From contig NZ_CP119147.1 in assembly GCF_029167645.1 (NCBI RefSeq), positions 2,976,001 to 3,040,000 on the forward strand: a stretch of 64,000 bases of DNA, written 5' to 3'. This document shows positions 9,233-18,133 of the stretch, piece by piece. The notes under the pieces are model-generated. The model made no database searches and had not been told where the DNA came from. It was given only the letters and a program-made list of their open reading frames with translations. This DNA is from Streptomyces sp. AM 2-1-1. GTDB lineage: Bacteria; Actinomycetota; Actinomycetes; Streptomycetales; Streptomycetaceae. Numbering within the stretch: position 1 is the first letter of the stretch; each line of letters opens with the position of its first letter. A program made the translations under genes and the position numbers.

Positions 9233-9484
9233 TACCCTGATCGTCGGGGGCTCGATCCGGCCACCCCGCCAAAGCACCCTTTGTGCGACATGCAGCGATG
9301 TGCCGCGTGGGGCGACGGCACGATACACCGTCGCCGCCCCATCCGGTAAGAGTTCTCTGGCAAATGCCATCCGGTCGAGTGAACGGCATCTTCCGCCAGT
9401 GGAGTTGGCGAGTAGCGTCGATCACGCCAGCTGACAGCAGTCTGGTGCGAGGCTCACCAGCAACTCATCGAAACCGGAGTGAAC

Positions 9485-9691
9485 ATGGCTATCTTCCAGG
9501 GTGCTACGGACATGTGGACCAAGTCGTCGTACTCCGGCGGCAACGGCGCCTGCGTCGAGGTCAAGTCCCCCGTCGCGGCCTCCATCGCGGTGCGCGACTC
9601 GAAGGTGACCGAGGGCCCCTCGATCACCTTCGTGCCCGGTGCCTGGAACGCGTTCGTGCGGGACGTCGCGGAGCGCACGCTCGACATCTGA
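9485..9691 (+). CDS. DUF397 domain small protein
   Basis: 68 residues. The DUF397 signature is complete: W-T-K-S-S-Y-S-G-G, then the Cys-Val-Glu-Val segment, VAVRDSK-type IAVRDSKVTEGP, and a final W-x-x-F (WNAFVRDV). These small proteins pair with XRE-DUF5753 regulators such as the gene 350 bp upstream. The ATG at 9485 was chosen because GGAG lies five bases upstream; the GTG two codons earlier overlaps that site. It is cytoplasmic and probably has its own promoter in the upstream gap. Confidence 0.9.
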   Translation: MAIFQGATDMWTKSSYSGGNGACVEVKSPVAASIAVRDSKVTEGPSITFVPGAWNAFVRDVAERTLDI

Positions 9692-9991
9692 GTCCGGTGA
9701 CCCCCGCCGGTACGCTTCCGTCTCCGTGCCGCCCGCCCGGCTCTCTCGACCGGCCCGCCGTCCTGGCCGAGAGAGTCCGGCACGCCCGGCCGGGGACGGG
9801 GCGAACCGCCGAGGGCGCTCCGTACCGGGGGATCCGCACGAGGTGATCCGCACGGTGCCGTCCGCACCGCGCGGCCCTTCGGACCCCCGGCCGCATTCCT
9901 CACCCGGGTGGGGACCGGCTGTCGTTCCGGTTCCGTTCCGGTTTCCTTCCGGCGTCGCCGGTTGTCGATCGGCCAAGTTCCCCCCTTCTCG

Positions 9992-10021
9992 GACCGCACG
10001 GGACCCGCATCCCGTGCGGTC
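9992..10021 (+). terminator. Perfect 12-bp hairpin with T-rich tail
   Basis: GACCGCACGGGA (9992-10003) pairs perfectly with 10010-10021 across a 6-nt loop and is followed by TTGCCGTTTT. It lies 300 bp past the DUF397 stop. The rest of the 790-bp gap (9692-10482) holds no convincing gene. Confidence 0.75.
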
Positions 10022-10482
10022 TTGCCGTTTTCGCGCGCCGCGTGCGGGGTGGGCCCGCGGGCCGCGCCCCACGCCGCTCGCGTGAGGGCGTCACGGTGGC
10101 GGGGCGAGTGGGCCCCGGCGACGGCGTGATGCCGCCGCCGCGGGATGCCCGCGTGCCCGGCAACCCCGCGGTTTCCGCGAGCCGTTCGCCGCGCCGCCCA
10201 CCTCGCGCGCGTCGCGCGTATTCGATTGTCCGCACAGCCTGACGAAGTGCCCGCTCATCGTGTGGCCCCGGTCACGGTCGCGACAACGCCCCCCAAGGTC
10301 AAGAACGAGTAAAATCGTTCGAGTTACTGATTCGTGTTCACACTCATGACCGTGGATACCTTGACCGCGCCCGCGCGGAAGCGATTCAATCCCCCAAGTC
10401 CTCGTACCCGCACGGGGAACCGCTGGACGGCCGTACTGACGAAGAGCGTTCCCGTTCACAAGGCGGACCCCTGGAGGGGTAC

Positions 10483-12048
10483 ATGAACAGTCTCGACTGG
10501 ACCGTACTCATCGGATACTTCGGTGTGATGGTCGCGATCGGACTCTGGTCGCACAAGCGCGTGGACACCGTCGGCGACTTCTTCACGGCCGGCGGGAAGA
10601 TGCCGTGGTGGCTGTCCGGCATCTCGCACCACATGTCCGGGTACAGCGCGGTGATGTTCACCGGCTACGCCGGCATCGCCTACACGTACGGGGTCACCTC
10701 GTTCGTGACCTGGTCGCTGCCGATCGCCATCGGCATCTTCATCGGCGCGAAGCTCTTCGCGCCCCGGCTGAACCGGCTGCGCTCGCGCTTGCACGTCGCG
10801 TCGCCGCTGGAGTACCTGAAGAACCGCTACAACATCCAGACCCAGCAGGCCCTCGCCTGGTCCGGTCTGCTGCTGAAGATCGTGGACGTCGGCGCGAAGT
10901 GGGCCGCCATCGCCACCCTGCTCTCGGTCTTCACGGGGCTCACCATCACCCAGGGCATCCTCATCACCGGTGTGGTGACCGCCATCTACTGCACGGTCGG
11001 CGGCCTGTGGGCCGACGCCCTCACCGAGCTGGGGCAGTTCGTCATCCAGCTCTTCGCCGGCCTCGCGATGCTGATCGCCGTGATGGGCAAGCTGGACGGC
11101 TTCTCGACCCTGTGGACGGTCTGGGACAAGCTGCCCGAGGGTCACGCCGACCCGACGGCCGGCCCGTACACGGTCACCTTCCTGCTGGCGTTCCTCTTCA
11201 TCAAGACCTTCGAGTACAACGGCGGCATGTGGAACCAGGCCCAGCGGTACATGGCCACCGACTCGGCGCGCTCCGCGACGCGTTCGGCGCGCCTCTCCGC
11301 CATCCTGTGGTTCGTCTGGCCGCTGGTGCTCTTCTTCCCGATGTGGTGCGCCCCGCTGCTCGTCGACGCGCAGAAGCCGGACGCCTCGGACAGCTACGCG
11401 CTGATGACCGAACAGCTGCTGCCGCACGGCCTGCTGGGGCTGGTGATCGTCGGCTTCTTCTCGCACACGATGGCCATGTGCTCCTCGGACGCCAACGCCA
11501 TCGCCGCCGTCTTCACCCGTGACATCGCGCCGACCCTCTCGAAGGCGGCGCGCGGCTGGAACGAGCGCGCCGGGCTGATCGCGGCCCGCTGGACGACGAT
11601 CGCCTTCCTGGCGTTGTCGATGTCGGTGGCCACGCAGGTCAACTCCCCCGCGTTCAAGGACATCATCACCGTCGTCATCAAGTGGGTCGCCGGTCTGATG
11701 GGCCCCATCGCCATCCCGTTCATGCTCGGCCTGCTGCGTACGTTCCGGAAGTCCGGGCCGACGGCGGCGCTGGTCAGCTGGGCGACGGGCCTGCTGGCGT
11801 TCTGGCTGGTCAACTACCCGATCAACTGGTCCGTGGACGGCGGCGTGCCGCTCCAGTACCAGGTCTCGGTGCCGCTGGCGGTGTCCCTGGTCCTGTACGT
11901 CGTGATCGGGTTCGTGAAACCGGAGGACACCCCCGAGCGCGACGCGGTGCTCACCCGCATCAACGAGGACGACGGCGACGGCTCGGCCGCCGCGGCCGTC
12001 CCCGCGCAGGCCGGTCCGGCCACGGACACCGCGCCGGTCCGGGACTGA
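10483..12048 (+). CDS. Sodium:solute symporter (SSS/SLC5 family)
   Basis: 521 residues, about 13 hydrophobic segments. It begins LDWTVLIGYFGVMVAIGLWSHKRVDTVGDFFTAGGKMPWW, the typical SSS opening, and has the conserved WWLSGISHHMSGYSAVMFTG segment. The family signature region around segment 5 reads VVTAIYCTVGGLWADALTELGQFVIQL, with the A-D/T pattern of Na+-coupled sugar and solute carriers. The last ~40 residues are a charged, Ala-rich cytoplasmic tail. The substrate is not certain; the nearest named groups carry sugars, sialic acid or myo-inositol. ATG start, with GGAGGGG six bases upstream. No partner gene lies nearby. Confidence 0.87.
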   Translation: MNSLDWTVLIGYFGVMVAIGLWSHKRVDTVGDFFTAGGKMPWWLSGISHHMSGYSAVMFTGYAGIAYTYGVTSFVTWSLPIAIGIFIGAKLFAPRLNRLRSRLHVASPLEYLKNRYNIQTQQALAWSGLLLKIVDVGAKWAAIATLLSVFTGLTITQGILITGVVTAIYCTVGGLWADALTELGQFVIQLFAGLAMLIAVMGKLDGFSTLWTVWDKLPEGHADPTAGPYTVTFLLAFLFIKTFEYNGGMWNQAQRYMATDSARSATRSARLSAILWFVWPLVLFFPMWCAPLLVDAQKPDASDSYALMTEQLLPHGLLGLVIVGFFSHTMAMCSSDANAIAAVFTRDIAPTLSKAARGWNERAGLIAARWTTIAFLALSMSVATQVNSPAFKDIITVVIKWVAGLMGPIAIPFMLGLLRTFRKSGPTAALVSWATGLLAFWLVNYPINWSVDGGVPLQYQVSVPLAVSLVLYVVIGFVKPEDTPERDAVLTRINEDDGDGSAAAAVPAQAGPATDTAPVRD

Positions 12049-12099
12049 GCCCCGCCCCGGGTCGATGCGGGGCCCGTGCGCGTGCGCACCCGGACGGAT

Positions 12100-13236
12100 T
12101 CACGGGGTGGGTGCCTGCCCGGTGAACATCCGGAGCAGACCGTGGGGGGTGTCCCCGCCGAACATCGTCCCGTGGAGCTCGGCGGCGTCCACGGCCTCGG
12201 CCGCACTGCGGGGGAACAGCTCCCGCTCGTACGCGGCGAGCGCGGCCTCGGTGTCGCCGGGGTGCGCGGCGAGGGCCGTGCCGAGCTCGGCGGCGTCCAG
12301 CATGGCCAGGTTGGCGCCCTCGCCGGACGGGATCATCAGGTGCGCGGCGTCACCGAGCAGGGTCACCCCCCGCACCCGCTCCCACCGGTGCTCGTCGGGC
12401 AGGGCGAAGAGCGGGCGGAGCACCGGTGCGCTCTCGCCGTCGGTGATCAGCGCGGTGAGCTCCGGCGCCCAGCCGTCGAACTCCGCGGCGGTCCGCGCGG
12501 AGGCCGCGGCGGGGTCGCCGAAGTCGATCCCGGCGAACCACTCCCGCGGCCTGCGGAGCGAGACGTAGGTGTGCAGGGTGCCGTCGGCCTCGCGGTGGGC
12601 CTGGATGCCCTTGCCCGGCGCGAGCGCGTACATCGCCCCGTCGCCGACCGCCTTCGCCGCGGCGGGGTGCGCCGCGTCGGCGTCGCGGAGGTAGGTCTCG
12701 ACGTACGACATGCCGGTGTAGGCGGGTACGGCGTCGGAGAGCAGCGGCCGCACGCGCGACCAGGCGCCGTCCGCGCCGACCAGCAGGCCGGTGGCGACGG
12801 AGGAGCCGTCGGCGAAGGCCACCTCGTGACGGCCGGCGCCGAGGGGGCGTACGCCGCTGACCTTGTGCCCCCACCGGACGGTGCCGGCGGGCAGCGAGTC
12901 GAGGAGGATCCGGCGCAGTTCGCCGCGGAGCACTTCGGGGCGGCCGCCGCTGCCGTCGTCGGCTTCGTCGAGGAGGACGGTGCCGTCCCGGTCGAGGATG
13001 CGGGCGGCCTCGTGGCCCTCCAGGACGATCGCGCGGAATGCGTCGAAGAGGCCGGCGGCCCGCAGGGCGGGCTGTCCGTTGTGGTGGTGGATGTCGAGCA
13101 TGCCGCCCTGGGTGCGGGCGGTCGGGGAGGTCTCCGCCTCGTACACGGTGCACGGGATGCCGTTGACGTGCAGGACGCGGGCGAGCGTGAGGCCGCCGAG
13201 TCCGGCGCCGACGATCGTGACGTGGGTGCTGCTCAT
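12100..13236 (-). CDS. FAD-dependent monooxygenase, TetX-like
   Basis: 378 residues with a class A flavoprotein monooxygenase layout. GAGLGGL (residues 9-15) binds FAD, GADGAWSRVR (about 155-164) is the second FAD/NADPH motif, and GDAAHLMIPSGEGANLAMLDAAEL (about 300-323) is the third. The segment QGGMLDIHHHNGQPALRAAGL closely resembles the corresponding stretch of TetX, the tetracycline-inactivating monooxygenase. Similarity to TetX does not prove tetracycline as substrate. ATG at 13236 is preferred over the in-frame start at 13299, which lies inside the operator. It is divergent from a TetR gene that shares the palindromic promoter, so it is probably induced by the TetR ligand. Confidence 0.87.
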   Translation of the reverse strand: MSSTHVTIVGAGLGGLTLARVLHVNGIPCTVYEAETSPTARTQGGMLDIHHHNGQPALRAAGLFDAFRAIVLEGHEAARILDRDGTVLLDEADDGSGGRPEVLRGELRRILLDSLPAGTVRWGHKVSGVRPLGAGRHEVAFADGSSVATGLLVGADGAWSRVRPLLSDAVPAYTGMSYVETYLRDADAAHPAAAKAVGDGAMYALAPGKGIQAHREADGTLHTYVSLRRPREWFAGIDFGDPAAASARTAAEFDGWAPELTALITDGESAPVLRPLFALPDEHRWERVRGVTLLGDAAHLMIPSGEGANLAMLDAAELGTALAAHPGDTEAALAAYERELFPRSAAEAVDAAELHGTMFGGDTPHGLLRMFTGQAPTP

Positions 13237-13260
13237 GGTGGCTCGTCCTCCCGCATAGAT

Positions 13261-13298
13261 TGGAACGTTGTTCCAAACCATATTGGAACAACGTTCCA
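13261..13298. promoter_or_regulatory. Paired TetR operator, TetX-like/TetR divergent promoter
   Basis: Two 15-bp boxes face each other: TGGAACGTTGTTCCA at 13261-13275 and its exact reverse complement at 13284-13298, separated by 8 bp. Each box is itself palindromic at its ends (GGAAC...GTTCC), so two TetR dimers could bind. The right box ends 19 bp before the TetR start and the left begins 25 bp before the monooxygenase start. Confidence 0.85.
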
Positions 13299-13317
13299 TT
13301 CATGTCAAAATGGACGC

Positions 13318-14037
13318 ATGACCACAGGACCGCGCCGGTCGCAGCGGCGCACGGAGGCGCTCTCCCGGGAGCGCATCGTCGAGGCGTCCGTCGAACTGCT
13401 CGACGCGACGGGCGAGAGCGGGCTGACGTTCCGGGCGCTCGCGCAGCGCCTCGCCACCGGCCCCGGAGCGCTCTACCACCACGTGGCCCACAAGGACGAG
13501 TTGCTGGGCGCCGCCGTCGACGCGGTCGTCACCGCCGCCGTGACCGTGGATCCACCGGGGGCGGCGCCCCTGAAGGGGTCGCCGCAGGACGCGGTCCGCG
13601 CCGTCGCGACCGGTCTGTTCGACGCCACCGAGGCCCACCCCTGGCTCGCACCCCAGCTCGCCGCCCGGCTCGCCCGCGGCCACGGCGGGACGGCGGCGCC
13701 CCGGATCTTCGAGAGCCTCGGACGGCAGGTCCGGGCGATGGGGGCGCCCCGGGAGAGCTGGTTCACGGTGACGTCGGCCCTGATGCACTACATCCTCGGC
13801 GCCGCCGGGCAGAACGCCGCGAACGCGGCGAACGCCCGGACGCTCGGACCGGACGCGAGTCGCGCGCGGTTCCTCGACGCCGCGTCCACGGCCTGGGAAG
13901 GGCTCGACCCCGACGACTACCCGTTCACCCGGGCCGTCGCGGACCAGATGCGGGGGCACGACGACCGCGAGCAGTTCCTCGCCGGCGTCGATCTCGTACT
14001 GGCGGGCATCGCTGCGAGCCGCCCGGCGGCCGGATAG
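13318..14037 (+). CDS. TetR/AcrR-family regulator with TetR-type C-terminal domain
   Basis: 239 residues. The DNA-binding domain (about 17-63; SRERIVEASVELLDATGESGLTFRALAQRLATGPGALYHHVAHKDEL) has the TetR-type GALYHHV recognition helix, and the ligand domain is of the TetR_C class that includes tetracycline repressors. That fits its divergent partner, a TetX-like monooxygenase. Only a weak ribosome site is visible before the ATG, so translation may be leaderless or weak. It presumably represses itself and the monooxygenase through the boxes at 13261-13298. TAG stop. Confidence 0.9.
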   Translation: MTTGPRRSQRRTEALSRERIVEASVELLDATGESGLTFRALAQRLATGPGALYHHVAHKDELLGAAVDAVVTAAVTVDPPGAAPLKGSPQDAVRAVATGLFDATEAHPWLAPQLAARLARGHGGTAAPRIFESLGRQVRAMGAPRESWFTVTSALMHYILGAAGQNAANAANARTLGPDASRARFLDAASTAWEGLDPDDYPFTRAVADQMRGHDDREQFLAGVDLVLAGIAASRPAAG

Positions 14038-14243
14038 CCGGCACCACCGGGCGCGGGGGCGAAGGGGTTGCCGGAAGGGGTTGCCGGAAAGCAGTGCGCC
14101 TTCCCCGGCTCAGGACTCCGCCGGGCCCCGCACCGCGCCGGTCAGCGGGGCCGGGACGCGCCATGCACGGCCATCACAGCAGAAGAGTGCGGGCCGTGAC
14201 GGCCCTCAGGCGGGTCACGCCCCGAACTCCTTCCCCCCGCACC

Positions 14244-14846
14244 TCAGTCGCGGGGGCGGAGCGCGTCCACGACGAGGTCGAGCACCCGGCCGGTGCGTTC
14301 CGGGGTGTCGCCGATGGACACCGCCTGGAAGGCTCCGAAGACCATGGACATGACGTCGTCGGGTTCGACGTCCCCGCGGAGCGAGCCGGTGCGGGCGCCC
14401 GCCGCGAGGAGCGTCGCGATGGCGGCGGTGAGGCGTTCCCGGGTGGCGGGGGTGGCTATGGCCCCGGAGGCCCAGCCCGATCGGAGGGTGCCCATCAAGC
14501 CGCTCTTGGCCGCGACGAACCCGGCGTAACGGTCCATCCAGGCGCGCAGCGCCTCCTCGGGCGGGAGGGTGGCGAGCAACTCGTCGGCGCCGGCGGTGAC
14601 CGCGTCCAGTTCGGCCGCGAAGACGGCCTCCACGAGCGCTTCCCGGGTGGGGAAGTGACGATAGAGGGTGCCGATGCCGACACCGGCCGCGCGGGCGACG
14701 GTCTCCAGCGGCACGGTGTCGTCGGCCCCGGCGAACGCGGCGCGGGCGGCAGCGACCAGCTTCTCGCGGTTGCGCCGCGCGTCCGCGCGGGCGGGACGCG
14801 CACCCCCGGCCGTGGGGGACGGTCCGTCCGGAACTTCGGCGTTCAT
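14244..14846 (-). CDS. TetR/AcrR-family regulator
   Basis: 200 residues. Helix-turn-helix at about 22-68 (REKLVAAARAAFAGADDTVPLETVARAAGVGIGTLYRHFPTREALVEAV), the form with GIGTLYRHF that is seen in SdpR/YbiH-like TetR proteins with a TetR_C_33-type ligand domain. ATG at 14846 was chosen; the longer frame would run through the operator. It is divergent from the aldo/keto reductase at 14945, and the inverted repeats between them are its likely binding site. Confidence 0.88.
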   Translation of the reverse strand: MNAEVPDGPSPTAGGARPARADARRNREKLVAAARAAFAGADDTVPLETVARAAGVGIGTLYRHFPTREALVEAVFAAELDAVTAGADELLATLPPEEALRAWMDRYAGFVAAKSGLMGTLRSGWASGAIATPATRERLTAAIATLLAAGARTGSLRGDVEPDDVMSMVFGAFQAVSIGDTPERTGRVLDLVVDALRPRD

Positions 14847-14848
14847 CA

Positions 14849-14903
14849 AAGCGGAGGTCCCTCCGTTTGTGCTACGGTCAAACGAACGGAGGCTCCTCCG
14901 CTT
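14849..14903. promoter_or_regulatory. TetR operator, TetR/aldo-keto reductase divergent promoter
   Basis: AAGCGGAGGTCCCTCCGTT (14849-14867) and AACGGAGGCTCCTCCGCTT (14885-14903) form a large inverted repeat matching at all but the central two or three bases. Each arm is itself a GGAGG...CCTCCG palindrome. The left arm begins 3 bp before the TetR start codon, so bound repressor would block its own transcription. Confidence 0.82.
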
Positions 14904-14944
14904 ATTCATCCTCTCACGAGACCTCACGAGAACGGGATGACCCC

Positions 14945-15868
14945 ATGACGACCACAGACACCACCGCCACCGGTGCCCCCCGCGCCGGAGGGGCCGGCCG
15001 GCTCGGCGCCCGCACCGTCTCCCGCGTCGGCTTCGGCGCCATGCAGCTCCCCCGCCTCCACGCCGACCGCGCCGCCGCCCTCGCCCTGGTGCGCCGGGCG
15101 ATCGAGCTCGGCGTCGACCACATCGACACCGCCCAGTTCTACGGGGACGGCTTCGCCAACGACGTCGTCCGCGAGGCCGTCCGGCCCGAGGACGACGTGT
15201 ACGTCGTCAGCAAGGTCGGTGCCACGCCCCATTCCGGCGGCCCCCACCCGCTGCGCCTCGCCCAGCGGCCCGAGGAGTTGCGGGCCTCCGTCGAGGACAA
15301 CCTGAAGAGCCTCGGGCTCGACCGGATCCCCCTGGTCAACCTGCGCCGCGCCTCCCGCGGCCCCGGCCTGATGGCCGAAGGCGACCAGGTGGTCGACCTC
15401 GACGACCAGCTCGCCGTCATGACCACCCTGCGCGACGAGGGCAAGATCGACGTGATCGGCATCAGCCATGTCGGCATGGACGAGCTGCGCCGCGCGCTTC
15501 CGGTCGGCCTGGCCTGCGTGCAGAACGCGTACAGCCTGGTCGCCCGCGACGACGAGGAGATGCTGCGGCTCTGCGTCGCGGAGGGCATCGCCTGGGTGCC
15601 GTACTTCCCGCTCGGCAGCGCCTTCCCCGGCATGCCGAAGGTGACCGACGAGGCCGCGGTCCTCGCGGTCGCCGAGTCGCTGGGCCGCACCCCCGCCCAG
15701 GTCGGCCTGGCCTGGCTGCTCCACCACGCGCCGAACACCTTGCTCATCCCGGGGACGGCCGACGCCGGGCACCTGGAGGCGAACGTGGCCGCCGGGACGA
15801 TCACCCTCGACGAGGACGACCTCGCCGCCCTGGACACGGTCCCGACCCGCTCGGGGGAGATCGGGTGA
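14945..15868 (+). CDS. Aldo/keto reductase
   Basis: 307 residues, a TIM-barrel NADPH-dependent oxidoreductase. It has the N-terminal GFGAMQLPR turn, the catalytic Asp and Tyr in HIDTAQFYG (about 59-67), and the catalytic Lys in VVSKVG (about 89-94). The usual catalytic His (in L-Y-L-x-H) is replaced: the strand reads LVNLRR, placing Arg at that position. C-terminal cofactor segments LLIPGT and DAGHLEANVAA are present. It begins 99 bp from the divergent TetR gene and shares its operator, so it is probably induced by the TetR ligand. A carbonyl substrate is likely but cannot be named. Confidence 0.87.
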   Translation: MTTTDTTATGAPRAGGAGRLGARTVSRVGFGAMQLPRLHADRAAALALVRRAIELGVDHIDTAQFYGDGFANDVVREAVRPEDDVYVVSKVGATPHSGGPHPLRLAQRPEELRASVEDNLKSLGLDRIPLVNLRRASRGPGLMAEGDQVVDLDDQLAVMTTLRDEGKIDVIGISHVGMDELRRALPVGLACVQNAYSLVARDDEEMLRLCVAEGIAWVPYFPLGSAFPGMPKVTDEAAVLAVAESLGRTPAQVGLAWLLHHAPNTLLIPGTADAGHLEANVAAGTITLDEDDLAALDTVPTRSGEIG

Positions 15869-15914
15869 CGGGGAGTCCTCTCCCGCCCCCCGTCACCGCC
15901 CGCGAGGTCGCACC

Positions 15915-16240
15915 GTGTCGCCGAACGGAGCCGAAAGCCCCCGTACGAGCGAGGAGTCCACGAGCGAGGAGTAGAGGAGAAAGCGGGAGCTGTCCGGGCT
16001 CACCCCCGAGGAAGCCGCCGAGGACCTGGGCACCACCCCGGAACAGCTGCGCCGGACCCTCGGCCTCGCCGCCGCCGACCCCGTGGACGTCTGGCGACCG
16101 CGCGACTCCCCGGACCGGGCCGTACGGACGCGGGCGGCCGGCCCGTCCCCTTCACCGTCCCGACCCGCCGTGCCCGCCTCCTCGCCCGCGTGTGGTTCAC
16201 CCTGCGGGAGGCGCCGCGCCACGAGTTCGCCCGGCGCTGA
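15915..16240 (+). pseudogene. DUF2316 family remnant with in-frame TAG and a frameshift
   Basis: One frame encodes LSGLTPEEAAEDLGTTPEQL and then PVDVWRPRDSPDRAVR (about 15987-16125). The next frame encodes RPVPFTVPTRRARLLARV and ends in WFTLREAPRHEFARR before the TGA at 16238. Together these match the two halves of DUF2316 proteins, so a frameshift lies near 16125-16140. An in-frame TAG at 15972 also cuts the upstream part (GTG at 15915), whose sequence does not look like the family. It is not expected to make a whole protein. The fragment accounts for most of the 454-bp gap before the next gene. Confidence 0.75.
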
Positions 16241-16322
16241 GACACCGAAGCGCCCCGGCGCCGAGGTCACCCCGGCGCGGCGGTTCCCGTACCGGGCGCG
16301 CCCGGGCAGCCCGCTGCCGGGA

Positions 16323-17426
16323 TCAGGTCGTCGTCGACGGCTTCCCGCCGGACGGTTCCTCGCGCAGGGCGTCGACGACCGCGCGCTCCAGGACCGCCGA
16401 CTCGTTGATCAGGGTGCCCTTCTCGCCCAGGGAGGAGTCCTCGATGAGGTAGCTCCTCTCGCCGAGGTACTCCAGCGTGACCGGGTCGAAGATCCAGGCG
16501 GTGCGCCAGCCGGCCCGGGTGTTGTCGCGGGCCACGCCGATCCCGGGCCGGCCGGCCGCGTCCACCGCGCCGGGGTCCACGGTCACGCCGGGGATCTTCG
16601 CCGCGGCCTTGTAGAGGGCGGCCGCGGTCTTCGGCGGCATCAGCGTCTCGCGCAGCAGTTCACCGATGGTGTCGAAGGCGTCCTGGTCCCGGTCCCGGTC
16701 TCCGGCCGGGGTGTCGCGCGCGTCCTGGTCGCGGGTGATCTCGGTGGTGAGTCGCCGGAGCAGGGCATCGGGGTCGGTGGGCAGCGAGGCCAGCCACGCG
16801 TACGTCGGCCGGCCGAGCCCGGCCGGAGAGCCCACGGCGGGCTCCCCGTCCGGGACCCCGACGGTGATCGGGAAGTACGAGCCGTCCTCGTGGATCAGGC
16901 CGACGTCGATCACCGGCCCCGGCTCCTGCGCCATCCAGACCTCGCGCACACGGGGCTCGGTCAGTCTCACCGGGCCGTCGAACGCACCCTCGTTCGCGGC
17001 CTGCACCGTCCTGACGTACACGAACTGCCCCTCACCGACCTTCTGTTCGTTCTTCTTCGCGGCGACGGAGGCGACTTGGTCGAGCAGCACGGCCGCACCC
17101 CGGGGAGCAGTGCTCCGGGAGGCCGCACCCGCTGCGGTCGGCGCCGGTGCGGGGTCATGGCCGGCCACGGCCAGCGTGGTCAGCAGCACCCCGCCCAGGG
17201 CCAGTCCGGCGACGGGCAGCAGGACGGCGGGGCGGAGCAGGACGGCGGGGCGCGGGAAGCGGGGGCGGACGGTGGCGCGGTCGCCGTCCTGGTCGATCAG
17301 ACGCATCAGGGTGTCCTTGTGGTGGAGATGACGGCCCGGGGGGAGGTCCCGCTCGGCCGGGGCCGGCAGCAGCCGGGCCAGTTCCTCGTGGGCGGCCCGG
17401 TCGGGGCCCGCGGTGCGGTCGTTCAT
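16323..17426 (-). CDS. CU044_5270 family membrane-anchored protein
   Basis: 367 residues of a family that sits beside ECF sigma genes in actinomycetes. A cytoplasmic N-terminus (1-60) contains the ELARLLPAPAERDLPPGRHLHHKDTLMRLI-type block, then a membrane segment (about 68-90), then an extracytoplasmic domain with AGWRTAWIFDPVTLEYLGERSYLIED near the C-terminus. The position suggests a partner or anti-sigma-like role for the sigma factor, but no zinc-binding anti-sigma motif is seen. The ATG at 17426 overlaps the sigma stop by 4 bp (ATGA), so the two are translationally coupled. Confidence 0.82.
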   Translation of the reverse strand: MNDRTAGPDRAAHEELARLLPAPAERDLPPGRHLHHKDTLMRLIDQDGDRATVRPRFPRPAVLLRPAVLLPVAGLALGGVLLTTLAVAGHDPAPAPTAAGAASRSTAPRGAAVLLDQVASVAAKKNEQKVGEGQFVYVRTVQAANEGAFDGPVRLTEPRVREVWMAQEPGPVIDVGLIHEDGSYFPITVGVPDGEPAVGSPAGLGRPTYAWLASLPTDPDALLRRLTTEITRDQDARDTPAGDRDRDQDAFDTIGELLRETLMPPKTAAALYKAAAKIPGVTVDPGAVDAAGRPGIGVARDNTRAGWRTAWIFDPVTLEYLGERSYLIEDSSLGEKGTLINESAVLERAVVDALREEPSGGKPSTTT

Positions 17427-18133
17427 CGGGCTTCCTCCTGGATGGGCAGGGCCACGAACGCGGCCCTGCTCCCTGTCTCTCCGCGGCCGGGGCGGGGTTC
17501 CCTTCCGGCTCGGTCCGCCTCTGGGGTGCGCGCTTCCCGCGCGGCCCCCTCCGGGGTCCTGGGTGTCCGGCGGAGCCGGTCGTCGGTGAGCCGTCGCAGC
17601 CGGGTGCGGGCCCGGGAGAGCCGCGACCGCACCGTGCCCACGGGGATGCCGAGGGCTTCGGCGGCCTCGGCGTAGTCCAGCCCGGACCAGACGCAGAGGA
17701 CGAGCACCTCGCGTTCCTGGCGGCGGAGTCCGCCGAACGCCTCCTGGACTGCGGCGAGCCGCCGCGTGTCGTCGACGCGCCCGGCCGTGGCGTCCGCGAT
17801 GTCCGCCACCGGTTCCGGGGCGGGGCGGCGGGCCAGGAAGGCCAGGCGGCGCCCGGTGCCCCGGTTGGCGTTGCGCGCCTTGTTCGTGGCGATCCCGAGC
17901 AGCCACGGCCGCAGCGAGTCGCCCTCCGGGTCGAGCGCCTGCCGGGTGCGCCAGGCGGCCAGGAAGGTCTCCGACAGGACCTCCTCGGCCGTCGACCAGT
18001 CGCCCGTCAGCCGGTAGGCGTGGTTGTAGACCGCCCGCGCGTACTCCTCGTAGAGCGCGGCGAACGCCCCGCGGTCTCCCGCCCTGATGCGTGCGCGCAT
18101 GCGCTGCCGCTCTTCCTGTTCATCACGTCTCAC
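17423..18133 (-). CDS. ECF-type RNA polymerase sigma factor
   Basis: 236 residues. Region 2 (about 17-85; FAALYEEYARAVYNHAYRLTGDWSTAEEVLSETFLAAWR) and region 4 (about 130-185; LRRQEREVLVLCVWSGLDYAEAAEALGIPVGTVRSRLSRAR) are joined by a short linker, the normal ECF layout. The last ~45 residues are Arg/Glu-rich. The GTG at 18133 (VRRDEQEERQRM) was chosen; longer starts add unrelated sequence. It is the first gene of a two-gene operon with the CU044_5270 protein, which is probably its regulator. Confidence 0.88.
   Translation of the reverse strand: MRRDEQEERQRMRARIRAGDRGAFAALYEEYARAVYNHAYRLTGDWSTAEEVLSETFLAAWRTRQALDPEGDSLRPWLLGIATNKARNANRGTGRRLAFLARRPAPEPVADIADATAGRVDDTRRLAAVQEAFGGLRRQEREVLVLCVWSGLDYAEAAEALGIPVGTVRSRLSRARTRLRRLTDDRLRRTPRTPEGAAREARTPEADRAGREPRPGRGETGSRAAFVALPIQEEAR

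Noticed and set aside
10346..10486. A 46-codon ORF overlapping the symporter start by ATGA
   Set aside because: Third-position GC is only about 75 percent, no ribosome site is visible, and the peptide resembles nothing; chance is likelier.
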